From positions 1-64,000 of the forward strand of contig CALEYW010000031.1 of the NCBI GenBank assembly GCA_937927945.1: DNA of 64,000 nucleotides, in the 5' to 3' direction. Below, one piece after another: positions 1 through 9,126 of this stretch; the first letter of the stretch is position 1, and the number at the start of each line of letters is the position of its first letter. This stretch comes from an uncultured candidate division WPS-2 bacterium. GTDB taxonomy: Bacteria > Vulcanimicrobiota > Vulcanimicrobiia > Vulcanimicrobiales > Vulcanimicrobiaceae. A model generated the notes under the pieces. It was not told the DNA's origin. It was given only the letters and a program-made list of their open reading frames with translations, and did no database searches. The position numbers and the translations under genes were made by a program.

Positions 1-76
1 CGGCGAGGATCGGATCCTCGAGCGACGCTAAGCGATCCTCGAAAACGCCCGGATTGGAAGGCAGTTCGACCGACAT
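1..76 (-). CDS. Partial CDS running off the window edge, unknown product
   Basis: An ATG at 74-76 on the minus strand opens a frame that stays open to the window edge (25 codons, beginning MSVELPSNPG). A GAAGGTGA ribosome-binding-like stretch lies about 6 bases upstream. It would be the gene after the LysR regulator on the same strand, 88 bases away. Too little sequence is present to name a family. Confidence 0.4.
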   Translation of the reverse strand, partial: MSVELPSNPGVFEDRLASLEDPILA

Positions 77-164
77 AGCGATCACCTTCGGGGCGCAGAA
101 CTACGTGATGTGCACGGAACGTAGCGATCAATACTGAGAGTTCCCTGGGGCGTGACCGACGCGG

Positions 165-1058
165 TTAGACTCGGCTTCGTTTGATCCGATCGCCATACGC
201 GATGACGTAGTCGCGGAACGCGCGGGTAGATGCCGGGAGATACCGGTCTTTCATCCAGATCGCGCCGATGCTGCGTCCCGCGAGCGGCTCGGTGATGTGC
301 AGCCGAACGCAACCGTTTGTGTGAGGCGTCGCCGTCGGGACGATCGCGACGCCGAGCCCAGCGGCGACGAACCCCGCGATCGTCCCGGATTCCTCACCCT
401 CGAACGTGATCGTTGGGACGAAGCCGGCCTTGCGACACAGATCGTCGCCCAGCTCGCGCATCGCGGTGTTCGGCTTGTACGAAACGAATGGTTCGGAGGA
501 GACCTCGTGCAGCCGCACCGAGCGGCGCTTCGCGAGCCGGTGGCCTCTGGGCACGATGAGGACCAGCTCCTCGTCGCCGAGCCGCTTCCACGCCAGGCGC
601 GGATTCGTCACCGGCCCCGACGTCAAGCACAAGTCGACTTCGCCCGAGACGAGCGCTCGCTCGAGCGCCGCAGCGGGGCTCTGGCTCAAATCGAATCGCA
701 CGCTTGGATGTTGTTCTTTGAACCCGCGCACGAGCTCAGGGACGACCTCGACGCCGAGCGTGAAGAGAAAGCCGAACGCAATGATGCCGTGCTCGACACC
801 GCTCAGATCGGCGAGCTGACGGCGACCTTCCTCGAGCTCACGAAGCCCGCGATCGACGTACGGCAAGAACGCCTCACCGTAGCGGGTGATGCGGACATTG
901 CGGCCGGCCCGTTCGAACAGCGGGACGCCGAGCTCGCGCTCGAGCCGCCCCAGCGACCGGCTTAGCGCCGGCTGCGTCATGCCAAGCTGCTCGGCGGCGC
1001 GCGTGACGTTCTGCGTGCGGCCGACGGTGCGAAAGTATCCGAGCTGCTCCCAATCCAC
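165..1058 (-). CDS. LysR-family transcriptional regulator
   Basis: A 297-residue protein of normal LysR length. Residues 1-60 form the winged helix-turn-helix (AAEQLGMTQPALSRSLGRLE is the recognition region), and residues about 90-290 are the periplasmic-binding-like effector domain. It is divergent from the MFS transporter that starts at 1137, leaving a 78-base shared control region, so the usual LysR arrangement suggests it regulates that transporter in response to an unknown ligand. Start is the ATG at 1058. Family assignment is firm; the effector is unknown. Confidence 0.93.
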   Translation of the reverse strand: MDWEQLGYFRTVGRTQNVTRAAEQLGMTQPALSRSLGRLERELGVPLFERAGRNVRITRYGEAFLPYVDRGLRELEEGRRQLADLSGVEHGIIAFGFLFTLGVEVVPELVRGFKEQHPSVRFDLSQSPAAALERALVSGEVDLCLTSGPVTNPRLAWKRLGDEELVLIVPRGHRLAKRRSVRLHEVSSEPFVSYKPNTAMRELGDDLCRKAGFVPTITFEGEESGTIAGFVAAGLGVAIVPTATPHTNGCVRLHITEPLAGRSIGAIWMKDRYLPASTRAFRDYVIAYGDRIKRSRV

Positions 1059-1136
1059 GATTCATAGCCTTTCGGTCATGCATTTTGCTTTCCCCCGGCA
1101 TTGGACCGCATGATTCGATCGGAGTAGCCTCGTGAA

Positions 1137-2369
1137 GTGTCCCGATCTTCGTCCCTCGTCGTCCCCGCGCTGTACCTCGCTACCACCGCCGCCTTCGCAG
1201 ACATGTACGTCACCCAGCCGATCTTGCCGCAGCTTGCCGGCGACTTCGGCGTGAGTGCGGCGACCGCAGGATTGACGATCTCGGCGGTCGTGCTGACGAC
1301 GGCCCTGTCGTCGAGCGCGTACGGGCCGCTGAGCGAGGTTCTCGGACGGCGGCCGCTCATGGTGTGGGGCTCGCTGCTCCTCGCGGTCGCGACGTTCGCG
1401 TGCGGCTTCGCGTCATCGTTCGGGATGCTCGTCGCGCTCCGCGCGCTGCAGGGCGTTTTGGTCCCGTGCATCTCTGCGCTCGCGGTCGCGTACATTCACG
1501 ACGATCTCAGCGGTTACGACGCGGGCACCGTCGTCGGCGGGTATGTCGCGGCGTCGGTCGCCGGCGGACTCACCGGGCGCATCGTTTCCGGTCTCGTCGC
1601 CGACGCCTACGGTTGGCACTCGACGTTCGCGGTGTTCGCGGCGTTGACGCTGGCCGGCGCGCTTTCGCTGGCATTCACGCTGCGCGGCAGCTCGGTACGT
1701 CCGTCGCGTGCGAACGTGCTGCACGACCTCGCCGCATCGTACGGCGGGATGCTGGGACATCTTCGCGACGTGCGGCTCGTCGGCGCGTTCGCGATCGGTG
1801 CCGCGCTGTTTTTCGCCTTCATCGGCGTCTTCACGTACCTTCCGTTCTATCTCACCGCTGCACCGTTCCATCTCACGACCGCCGCGATCTCCTGGCTCTA
1901 CGCATCGTACCTCGCAGGCGTGCTGGTGTCGCCGGTCGCCGGGCGGCTCTCACGCCGCTTCTCGAGACGGCTGATCATGGGGGCGGGAATCGCGATCGCG
2001 ATGGCAGCAATCGTGGCGCTCCTCGCGCACGCACTCGTCGTGATCATCGTCGCGTGCGTCGTCCTGTGCGCCGGGATGTTCCTCGCGCAGCCGATCGCGC
2101 CGACGTACGTCGCGCTGACGGCCGGCGAAGCGAAGGGGAGCGCGACAGCGCTCTACCAGTCCTTCTACTACCTCGGCGGTGTCTTCGGCTCGACGCTTCC
2201 GGGTCTCGCGTGGGATCGGTGGGCTTGGCCCGGTGTCGTCGCGACCTGCAGCGCGAGCCTCGTCGTCGCGCTGCTGGCGGACTTGCTGCTGTGCGGGCGG
2301 CTGCCCTCCGATCAGTCGGAATCCGTCCCGCGGTTCAGGAAGAGCGCCGCCGCGATCACGACGGCATAG
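1137..2369 (+). CDS. MFS transporter, YnfM-like
   Basis: A 410-residue, about 12-segment inner-membrane permease. The N-terminal MYVTQPILPQLAGDFGVS and the motif-A-like GPLSEVLGRRP resemble the YnfM/arabinose-efflux branch of the major facilitator superfamily, which exports sugars or small toxic compounds by proton antiport. The start is a GTG with GGAGT about ten bases upstream. It is divergent from the LysR gene and its 3' end overlaps the convergent aquaporin gene by 14 bases. The substrate cannot be read from the sequence. Confidence 0.9.
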   Translation: MSRSSSLVVPALYLATTAAFADMYVTQPILPQLAGDFGVSAATAGLTISAVVLTTALSSSAYGPLSEVLGRRPLMVWGSLLLAVATFACGFASSFGMLVALRALQGVLVPCISALAVAYIHDDLSGYDAGTVVGGYVAASVAGGLTGRIVSGLVADAYGWHSTFAVFAALTLAGALSLAFTLRGSSVRPSRANVLHDLAASYGGMLGHLRDVRLVGAFAIGAALFFAFIGVFTYLPFYLTAAPFHLTTAAISWLYASYLAGVLVSPVAGRLSRRFSRRLIMGAGIAIAMAAIVALLAHALVVIIVACVVLCAGMFLAQPIAPTYVALTAGEAKGSATALYQSFYYLGGVFGSTLPGLAWDRWAWPGVVATCSASLVVALLADLLLCGRLPSDQSESVPRFRKSAAAITTA

Positions 2370-3165
2370 CCATGATCGTTTCTTCCGGCTCGAGAGGAGT
2401 GCCCATCGCCGCTTGGGCTTCCTGAGCGGTCGCTGCGCCGCGGAGGACGGTGGCGACGAGAACGGCCACGATAGAGCCGACGAGCGAACCCAACGGGTAC
2501 ACCCAGTATGTCGAGAGGTCGCCTCGCACGAGATCCGGACCGAACGCGCGAGCTGGGTTGAACGCGGCGCCGTCGTACGGTCCACCCATCGTTCCCGCCG
2601 CCATGACATAGGCGCCGACGGCCAGGGGGATGTACGCGCCGTCGAGCTTCGGCCCATTCGCCATACCGAGAACCATCAACACGATGCCGAAGGTGAGGAT
2701 CGCTTCGAATCCGACGGCGCCCAATTCGTGTCCGGGCGCCGGGATCGTCGCCGCAAGATTGCCGCCCGTGCCAAAAAGCGCGCGGGCAACCAGCGATCCG
2801 ACGGCGGCTGCGAAGAGCTGCACGACGAAGTAGACGCAGGCCATGGGCCAGCCCGTGTCTTTCCGCAGGGCGAATGCGAACGTCGCCGGATTGAAGTGCG
2901 CCGAGATGTCTCCGAGGAAGTACACCGCCGTGGTGAGCCACAGAGCGGAGACGGTGGAAAGGATGAACGCGTACTGATACTTCGCGAGCTCGGCGCCGCC
3001 ATAGGTCGCGAGGATCGCGGCACCCCGCGAGAGGACGAACGTCAAGCCTGCGGTCCCGATGAATTCCGCGATGACGCGACGCAAACGGTGTCGTTGGCTC
3101 GTCCAATCGGCGGTAAACCGAGTCCCGATCTCGGCCTGGAGAGCCCGGCGGCCGACGGTGTTCAC
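2356..3165 (-). CDS. Aquaporin / MIP-family channel
   Basis: A 269-residue membrane channel with both signature boxes: HFNPATFAFAL in the first half and AAFNPARAFGPDL in the second, each with an intact NPA. The family conducts water or small neutral solutes such as glycerol across the inner membrane. The start is a GTG (3163-3165) that overlaps the TGA of the preceding fumarase remnant as GTGA, so it may depend on translational coupling to a dead reading frame. Alternative in-frame starts lie downstream. The final 25 residues are low-complexity and family-atypical. Selectivity is not assigned. Confidence 0.9.
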   Translation of the reverse strand: MNTVGRRALQAEIGTRFTADWTSQRHRLRRVIAEFIGTAGLTFVLSRGAAILATYGGAELAKYQYAFILSTVSALWLTTAVYFLGDISAHFNPATFAFALRKDTGWPMACVYFVVQLFAAAVGSLVARALFGTGGNLAATIPAPGHELGAVGFEAILTFGIVLMVLGMANGPKLDGAYIPLAVGAYVMAAGTMGGPYDGAAFNPARAFGPDLVRGDLSTYWVYPLGSLVGSIVAVLVATVLRGAATAQEAQAAMGTPLEPEETIMAMPS

Positions 3166-3574
3166 GTTTTCGCCGGGACGTCCGCCGATTCCGGATGCGT
3201 CATGTTGATCGGAACGACGACACGGTCGTAGAGCGCTTCGTCTACGCCGTTCGCCAGAGCCGCCTGCTTGAGCGTCTCGTTGTGGTCGATCGCGTAGTGC
3301 GAGATCTTGGCCGCATTATCGTACCGATGACCGGCGACAACGCGGTAACCATCATCACCGACCGATTGACGTTCGCCTTGAGCTGCGCTTCGTTGAGCTC
3401 GGCGCCTTCGATCATGAACTCCCTGAAGTGGTCGCACATGTCGGCCATGATCAACGCTGAGTGAAGGCAGTTGTTGATGATGATCGGCCGGAAGGCGTTG
3501 AGCTCGAAATTCCCCTCCGAACCGGCCATCTGAACCGCCACGTCGGATCCCATGATTTCGATGCAACACATCGC
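3162..3574 (-). pseudogene. Fumarase class II (FumC) C-terminal remnant, frameshifted
   Basis: The minus strand carries the C-terminal quarter of a fumarase/aspartase-family enzyme. Frame one has EIMGSDVAVQMAGSEGNFEL, then RPIIINNCLHS, then VNRSVMMVTALSPVIG. Frame two continues with YDNAAKISHYAIDHNETLK and ends VVPINMTHPE. The change of frame is at about 3320, where GGCTAC of the family sequence appears as GGTAC, a one-base loss. The catalytic N-terminal domains are absent. The stop overlaps the aquaporin start. Confidence 0.85.
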
Positions 3575-3764
3575 TAGACGAAGAGCGCTCGCCGTGCAGT
3601 CGCCCGAGGTACTGAAAGCGCGCGAGGAGGCGCTGCATCGCTTCGTTCGCTACCGGCGCGTGCGGCTCGCGCCGCCCATCGCCCTGCAACCCTTATCGTC
3701 GGCGTCGGCTTGCGGGTGAGGCGCGGGTGATGAGCGGTGGAAAAAAGAGAGGTGCTCTGAACGC

Positions 3765-4148
3765 ATGTTTCATCTCGACCAACTCACCGATTACGGCTTA
3801 CTGTTTCTTCGAATTATGGCCGGCGCGATCTATGCCGACAGCGGTTTCAACGATCTCAAGGATCCGGGCGCGCGCAGCAAGAGCATCGGATTGCCGAAAA
3901 GCGTTACGATTTTCGTAGCCGTGGCCGAGGTCGCCGGCGGAGCAGCACTCATCTTGGGCGTGCTCCAGCAGCTGGCCGCGATCGGATTGATCCTCATCAT
4001 GTTCGGCGCGATTCAGAAGAAGATCTTCGTCTGGAAAACCGGCTTTTGGGGCAACGATGGACTTGGCTGGTCGTACGATTTGACGCTGATCTCGATACTG
4101 CTTGTCATCCTGTTCACAGACGGTGGCAGGTTCGTCCTCGTCCGCTAG
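3765..4148 (+). CDS. DoxX-family membrane protein
   Basis: A 127-residue protein with four predicted membrane segments and the family-like FLRIMAGAIYADSGFNDL opening and GGAALILGVLQQLAAIGLI helix. DoxX/DoxD-like proteins are small quinone- or thiol-linked membrane proteins, often associated with redox stress. It stands alone between the fumarase remnant and a decayed dehydrogenase, so the context adds nothing to function. Confidence 0.85.
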   Translation: MFHLDQLTDYGLLFLRIMAGAIYADSGFNDLKDPGARSKSIGLPKSVTIFVAVAEVAGGAALILGVLQQLAAIGLILIMFGAIQKKIFVWKTGFWGNDGLGWSYDLTLISILLVILFTDGGRFVLVR

Positions 4149-4149
4149 A

Positions 4150-4320
4150 TTCGTAGAAGCGGACGGCTATGGCCAATGGCGTTCGTGAGGACCCCGACCA
4201 TCGGGTTGTCGCCGGGATTCATGTCGGTGAGCGGCGTACGATCGCGGCGCCGATCCCGCGCGAACCGCCGGTAACGACCGTGACTTTTCCGGCCTGCGGC
4301 TGGGCGAGGGAAGTGGTCAA
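4150..4320 (-). pseudogene. Short-chain dehydrogenase (SDR) remnant with large internal deletion
   Basis: Directly after the TetR gene, with a TTGA overlap (TTG 4318-4320), the minus strand reads KVTVVTGGSRGIGAAI, the Rossmann nucleotide-binding start of an SDR. The frame ends after nine more codons at 4219. In another frame it is followed at once by DMNPGDNPMVGVLTNAI, which resembles the C-terminal substrate-loop region of the same family. The catalytic middle (Ser, Tyr, Lys) is missing. TetR-SDR pairs are common, so this was probably the regulator's target gene. Confidence 0.7.
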
Positions 4321-4898
4321 GACGTAAGTCCTTCGAAAGCGACGTTCGCAACGTCGCGCAGGTTTTGAGGTGAAGTGCCCGCCTTCGCACTGATCTTCAA
4401 GCCGAGCAGGAGCGACTGGAGAAAAAGTGCGCCGGCGTGAGGATCGAGTGACGGTCGCACCTCACCGGCGCGCACGGCTTCGCGCAACGCCGTCTCGAAC
4501 GCGTCCTGTAGCCGCGCGGCTGCGGCCGCGCCGAGCGCTGCGACGGCCTTGTCGGCGCTGCCGAACTCGCAGATCGCGCTGACGCCCAGGCACCCCAGCG
4601 CACGTTCTTCCGCGCTCGCCGACGCATAAGCGGACACGACCGAGCGAATCGCGGCGAGCGGCGAGGGTCCGGCGCGAAGCTGCGCGACGACGGCATCGAC
4701 GGAACGGGTTTGATAGCGCTCGAGCGCTTCGAGATAGACGCGGCGCTTGTCGCCGAAGGTATCGTAGAGGCTTTGGCGGCCGATCCCCATCGCGTAACGC
4801 AGGTCGTCGGTCGACGTCGCTTCGTAGCCGTTGCGCCAGAACACATCGAGCGCCGCGCCGAGCGCGACGTCGCGATCGAATGCACGCGGACGGGCCAT
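4317..4898 (-). CDS. TetR/AcrR-family repressor
   Basis: A 193-residue regulator of normal length. Residues 1-50 are the DNA-binding domain (GYEATSTDDLRYAMGIGRQS followed by LYDTFGDKRRVYLEAL). The remainder is the all-helical ligand domain, including a TetR_C-type tail. It is divergent from the phosphatase gene at 4966 and overlaps the dehydrogenase remnant downstream, which it probably once controlled. ATG start at 4898. Confidence 0.9.
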   Translation of the reverse strand: MARPRAFDRDVALGAALDVFWRNGYEATSTDDLRYAMGIGRQSLYDTFGDKRRVYLEALERYQTRSVDAVVAQLRAGPSPLAAIRSVVSAYASASAEERALGCLGVSAICEFGSADKAVAALGAAAAARLQDAFETALREAVRAGEVRPSLDPHAGALFLQSLLLGLKISAKAGTSPQNLRDVANVAFEGLTS

Positions 4899-4965
4899 GA
4901 ACGGAGGCTAGCGCATTCTGGACAGCATTGTCAATAACAAGCGCTGCCCGGCCGGCTGCGTCGCG

Positions 4966-6804
4966 ATGAAGAAGCCGTGGGTTCGGGGTACAAGCCTACG
5001 AACGTGGACCCTCGGTCGTGGAGATACCGCGGGTCATGCGGCGGAGGGGATTGTGACCGTAATACCAGGTGCCGCGCTGGATGCGCCCCAGGGGCGGCTG
5101 GCGTTGCTCGTACGCGCCGGCGAGCTTTTCCATCGGTCGCTCGACCTCGAAGAGACGCTGTCGAACGTCGCACGCACAGCGGTGGAGTCTTTCGCGGAGC
5201 TGTGCTTGTTCGACCTGATCGACGAACACACGGACCGCCTCTATGTGAGCGTCGGCGCGCACCGTGATCCGCAGATCGAGTCGTCGCTGAAGGCGATGGT
5301 CACGTCGATTCTCCAGTCGGAGGCGCGGGGAATGCATCCCGCCCGCTACGTCGCACAAACCGGAGAGTCGTTCTTCGTGCCGGTTTTCGACGAGTCGACG
5401 CTGATGGAGCACGCGTCGTCGGATGAGCACGAGTCGTTCATGCGGCTGATGATGTACCGGTCGAAGATCGTGGTTCCCGTGGTGGCGCACGGCGGCATCT
5501 TCGGCGCGCTGACGTTCGTGCGAACGGACGATTCCGAGCCGTTCGATATCGCGGACATGCAGGCCGCCGAAGAGCTCGGCCGCCGCGCTGGGCTCGCCGT
5601 CGCGAACGCGAAGCAGTACCGCCGCGAGCAGCACGTTGCGGAAACGCTGCAGCGTGCGTTCCTCAACGACGAACTGCCGAACACCGAGACGCTGCAGTTC
5701 AACGCGATGTATCAAGGCGCGCAGGTCGACAGCGCGCTCGGCGGTGACTGGTACGACGCGTTCGCCGTCAACGGACGCATCGTGATGACGATCGGTGACG
5801 TAACCGGGAAGGGGGTCGACGCGGCGCGGCTGATGGTGCAGCTGCGGCAGTGGGTCCGCATGACGGCCGTCGTCTCGCCCGACCCGGCGCAGATGATGAC
5901 GCTGCTCAATCGCGCGCTCATTCTCGAGGGACGCGACGAGCTAGCGACGGCATTCATCGCCGTGATCGATCGCGCCGACCACACCGTCACCTACAGCTCC
6001 GCAGGGCACCCACCCCCGATTCTAAAGCCCATCGACGGCCCTCCGTCGCCCCTGCCGGGACCCGCATGCGTGCCGCTCGGCGTAGCGCCCGACACGCAAT
6101 ACGTCAGATACACCGTGCCGCTGGACAGCGCCGCGCTGCTGATGTTCTATACCGACGGCTTGACGGAGGTCGACCGCGACCCGGTGTTGGGCGAGGCGGC
6201 GATCGAACACCTCCTCGCCGGCGAAGAGGTGCTGTACGCGGCGAACCCCGCACGCTTCGCGAGCCGCCTCATCGCGGGAAAGCGCGCACGCGACGACATC
6301 GCGATCTTGACGGTGCGCTTCGGGCGTACGAAAGGCCGTTGGGCGTTCGACGTTGAGGATTCCGCAGCCGCGTACGCCATCAAGCGCGACTTCGTGGCCG
6401 CAGTGACGAACGAGTCTGACGGTACGGCGGACATCAACGCGTGCGAGATGATCTTTAGCGAGCTGGTCGGTAACGTGCTGCGGTACGCGCCCGGACGATT
6501 GAGCCTAGGACTTTCCGTGGATGGACGCGGGACCTGGCTCCACGTGATGGATGACGGCCCCGGCTTCAACGGACCGCCGTCGCTGCCGATGGATCTCTGG
6601 TCGGAATCGGGCAGAGGACTCTTCCTCGTCGCCGCGCTCGCGGAGGAGTTCCGCATCGGACGGCTTCCCGTGTACGGCACGTATGTGAAGGTCCTACTGC
6701 CGAGGAAGAGCCCACAGCAGCCCAAGGCGTCGACGCAGTCGCCACCGCCGACTACGGAAAGCAGCTCGTCGCGCGGCGCTCGGCATGTGCGCCTGAAGCG
6801 ATGA
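4966..6804 (+). CDS. GAF / PP2C phosphatase / RsbW-type kinase fusion (stress signalling)
   Basis: A 612-residue cytosolic signalling protein. Residues about 45-210 form a GAF-type sensor. Residues about 230-455 form an RsbU/SpoIIE PP2C-like phosphatase, with GGDWYDAF and IGDVTGKGVDAARLM contributing metal ligands, plus YSSAGHPPP, FYTDGLTEV and RDDIAILTVRF. Residues about 465-585 form an anti-sigma-type ATPase with NVLRYAPG (N box) and DDGPGF. The last 30 residues are disordered, rich in Ser and Pro. Phosphatase and kinase in one chain would set the phosphorylation of an anti-sigma antagonist. No STAS partner lies beside it. A GTG at 5053 is an alternative start. Confidence 0.9.
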   Translation: MKKPWVRGTSLRTWTLGRGDTAGHAAEGIVTVIPGAALDAPQGRLALLVRAGELFHRSLDLEETLSNVARTAVESFAELCLFDLIDEHTDRLYVSVGAHRDPQIESSLKAMVTSILQSEARGMHPARYVAQTGESFFVPVFDESTLMEHASSDEHESFMRLMMYRSKIVVPVVAHGGIFGALTFVRTDDSEPFDIADMQAAEELGRRAGLAVANAKQYRREQHVAETLQRAFLNDELPNTETLQFNAMYQGAQVDSALGGDWYDAFAVNGRIVMTIGDVTGKGVDAARLMVQLRQWVRMTAVVSPDPAQMMTLLNRALILEGRDELATAFIAVIDRADHTVTYSSAGHPPPILKPIDGPPSPLPGPACVPLGVAPDTQYVRYTVPLDSAALLMFYTDGLTEVDRDPVLGEAAIEHLLAGEEVLYAANPARFASRLIAGKRARDDIAILTVRFGRTKGRWAFDVEDSAAAYAIKRDFVAAVTNESDGTADINACEMIFSELVGNVLRYAPGRLSLGLSVDGRGTWLHVMDDGPGFNGPPSLPMDLWSESGRGLFLVAALAEEFRIGRLPVYGTYVKVLLPRKSPQQPKASTQSPPPTTESSSSRGARHVRLKR

Positions 6805-7033
6805 CCGCTGCGTCGAACGCTGCTTCGTCGATCAATCCTCGAACGAACGCTTTTGCGATGAGATTCTGTCGGCTCATCGCACCGAGCTTCGCGGAAAGCT
6901 CATTCACGCACTCCTCGCTAAAGGCCACACTCAGGCTGCGCTTTGCGGCGATCTGGGCCGTTGTCAAACCGTACGCGAGGTCCCCCAAAACAGCTACTTC
7001 CAACGACGTCAGCTCGTTATCATTCGTGATCAA
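6752..7033 (-). CDS. Small LuxR-type helix-turn-helix protein
   Basis: A 93-residue protein starting at TTG 7031-7033, chosen because GAGGG sits seven bases upstream; the longer upstream frame looks non-coding. LTSLEVAVLGDLAYGLTTAQ then IAAKRSLSVAFSEECVNELS and LGAMSRQNLIAKA follow the LuxR/GerE DNA-binding layout of four helices with no receiver domain. Its 3' end overlaps the convergent phosphatase gene by 53 bases. It may be a stand-alone transcription factor related in context to that stress-signalling gene. Confidence 0.7.
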   Translation of the reverse strand: MITNDNELTSLEVAVLGDLAYGLTTAQIAAKRSLSVAFSEECVNELSAKLGAMSRQNLIAKAFVRGLIDEAAFDAAVIASGAHAERRATSCFP

Positions 7034-7332
7034 TGTTCGTCCCTCGACTTCGCGATGCTTCGACGTCCCGGATGTTAGCAGCGATACCTTAAGCTCTGCT
7101 GATGGTTGCAGACTCGGTCGCGATGCGAGTTCGCCGTCACGATGTGAAGTGCCCCGAAACACTTTGCACCGGAAGCGCATACATCGAATACTGGACCAGT
7201 CCCACCGTTCGCAAAACATGACGAGGCGAGCAAGTCGCCGCTCGAACGCGTTCGGCAGACGCGGCGTCTTGCTTGTCGCGGTTCGTCTTCTATCGCCGTA
7301 ACCGCGCGTGAACGGGGCGGGTTGAGGGCGGC

Positions 7333-8280
7333 ATGAAAGCCTGGATTGCTGACGACTACGGCCCTCCATCGCGCCTACGGTTCGGCGAAATCGAAACGCC
7401 ACGTGTCAGCCAAGGCTCAGTACTTGTGCGCATGCGGGCGGCCGCCATCAACCCGTTTGATGTAAAGATCATTACGGGGGCGGTGAAAGATTTCATGCCG
7501 CTCAAACCTCCGTATGTGCCGGGCATGGACGGCTCAGGTGTGATCGACAGCGTCGGCGCCGGCGTCACGGAATATGCACCCGGCGATGCGGTCCTCGGAT
7601 TTTTTACTGCAGGTGGAACGCTTGGCGAGTTCGCCATCATTTCTCCCGGCGCCAACGGCCTCGCGCGAAAACCTGATGCGCTCGATTTCGCGCATGCGGC
7701 CGCAATTCCCGAGACCGGCCTGACCGCAATGACCATTCTCCGGGCGTTCGAACTACGCGAAGGCCAACGGCTGTTGATTATTGGTGCGACCGGCGGTATC
7801 GGACTCTTTCTCACGCAACTTGCGCGATTGCGCGGCGCTCACGTAGTTGCCACGGCGCGCGCGGAAGATCGCGAATACATCCGCTCACTCGGAGCGGACG
7901 ATGACGTTGACTACGCCGCCGGCGATGTCGTCACGCAGGTGCGCAAGCGTTATCCCGACGGAGTCGATGCGGTAGTCGATGTGATCAACAGCGGTGAAGC
8001 GCTGCTTGCTACCGCCGGTGCGCTCAAAGCGGGGGGCACATTGGTTTCGTCGCTTTATGGACCGGACCAGAGCGCCTACCCGAACGGCGTGAGCGTGCAC
8101 TACATTCAAGATAGCCCGCAACCAGGTGATCTCGCCGAACTTGCACGTCTCGCGTCAACGGGAAAGTTGCGGGTCGAAATCGGCAAGACGTATCCGATCG
8201 TCGAAGCGCCGAAGGCACTTTCCGACCTGACGGATCCGACGAAGCACACGCGCGGCAAGCTCGTCGTGACGACTTCCTAG
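7333..8280 (+). CDS. Quinone-oxidoreductase-like NADP-dependent MDR enzyme
   Basis: A 315-residue medium-chain dehydrogenase/reductase of the zinc-free QOR branch. The N-terminal GroES-like domain contains RMRAAAINPFDVKIITG and PYVPGMDGSGVIDSVG. The Rossmann domain carries LLIIGATGGIGLFLTQLARL for NADPH binding. The C-terminal DLTDPTKHTRGKLVVT is typical. It probably reduces quinones or enones in the cytosol. The gene is monocistronic, with a 299-base region upstream in which I see nothing specific. Confidence 0.9.
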   Translation: MKAWIADDYGPPSRLRFGEIETPRVSQGSVLVRMRAAAINPFDVKIITGAVKDFMPLKPPYVPGMDGSGVIDSVGAGVTEYAPGDAVLGFFTAGGTLGEFAIISPGANGLARKPDALDFAHAAAIPETGLTAMTILRAFELREGQRLLIIGATGGIGLFLTQLARLRGAHVVATARAEDREYIRSLGADDDVDYAAGDVVTQVRKRYPDGVDAVVDVINSGEALLATAGALKAGGTLVSSLYGPDQSAYPNGVSVHYIQDSPQPGDLAELARLASTGKLRVEIGKTYPIVEAPKALSDLTDPTKHTRGKLVVTTS

Positions 8281-8309
8281 CGGGCTCACTCACGGAATCG
8301 GACCGGCCC

Positions 8310-8698
8310 GCCGCGGGGCATGTCGCCGGAAACCACTCGTGGGATCACCCGCGCCTGACGACGCTCAGCGACGCGCAGATCGAAATGCAGATACTGCAAA
8401 CCAACGCGGCGTTCATCGAGGTGCTCGGAAATGCGCCGACGCTCTTCCGGCCACCCTTCGGCGACCGCGACGAAAGAGGGAGGCTATCGCGACAGGCCTC
8501 GGGCTGACGACCATGATGTGGGACGTGTCCTGTGAATACTGGAAGCGGCTGGGGGTAGAGGCAATCGCTGAGGCTGTCGCGGGCGCCGCACCGGGCGAAA
8601 TCGTGTTGCTGCACGACGGCGGCCGCACCGAACGGTCACAGACGGTCAAAGTCCTGGAGCTCGGCCTCGCTCGGGTGTTCTCGACACCGATAGTCTAG
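8310..8698 (+). pseudogene. Polysaccharide deacetylase (NodB) remnant, frameshifted
   Basis: One plus-strand frame reads AGNHSWDHPRLTTLSDAQIE and then APTLFRPPFGDRDE, which are NodB motifs 2 (HxxxH metal ligands) and 3 (RPP). After a frameshift near 8480-8500 another frame continues with ATGLGLTTMMWDVSCEYW and then GEIVLLHDGG and RSQTV, matching motifs 4 and 5. The N-terminus with the catalytic Asp-Asp motif is missing. A carbohydrate esterase that deacetylated a surface polysaccharide has been lost here. Confidence 0.8.
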
Positions 8699-8905
8699 AC
8701 GAATGACGCCGCGCTGCGATTGAGCCCGCGGCTTGCAAATCCATGCACCGCACCAGCGCATACTGCGTTCCCTTGAGCCGTCCGCGCGGGCTCGCACGGG
8801 ATGAGTCCCGGGCGTAGAAGCGCGGAAAGCCCTTGCCTGTTGCCACCCGTACCGATGCGGGTTACGTTTGCTAAGTCGCTACACGCAAACCAGAGGCACC
8901 CCGAG

Positions 8906-9094
8906 ATGTTGAAGCCGGGCGATAGGGTCTACATTGACCGCACAAGCGAAGAAGGCACCGTGAAAGACGTTCGTCCCCACGAAATCCTCGTGCGGGTGAA
9001 GGTCGCCGGAGGGCACGAAGATCGCAAATATGCCCATGAAGACCTACGCCTCGACCCTACGATGAAAGAGGCCTCCGACTTCTACGACCACTGA
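8906..9094 (+). CDS. Small conserved-looking protein, possible SH3-like fold
   Basis: A 62-residue protein if started at the ATG 8906-8908 (AGAGG nine bases upstream). An in-frame ATG at 8855 and the frame start at 8801 are alternatives. LKPGDRVYIDRTSEEGTVKD followed by HEILVRVKVAGG and AHEDLRLDPT suggests a small beta-barrel. It is followed 32 bases later by another small gene on the same strand. I do not recognise a named family. Confidence 0.5.
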   Translation: MLKPGDRVYIDRTSEEGTVKDVRPHEILVRVKVAGGHEDRKYAHEDLRLDPTMKEASDFYDH

Positions 9095-9126
9095 CCGAGA
9101 ATTACCACTGACCAGTTCAGGAACAC

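Noticed and set aside
1364..2425. Long Arg-rich frame overlapping the MFS transporter
   Set aside because: Shadow of the real gene in a GC-rich genome; composition is not protein-like.
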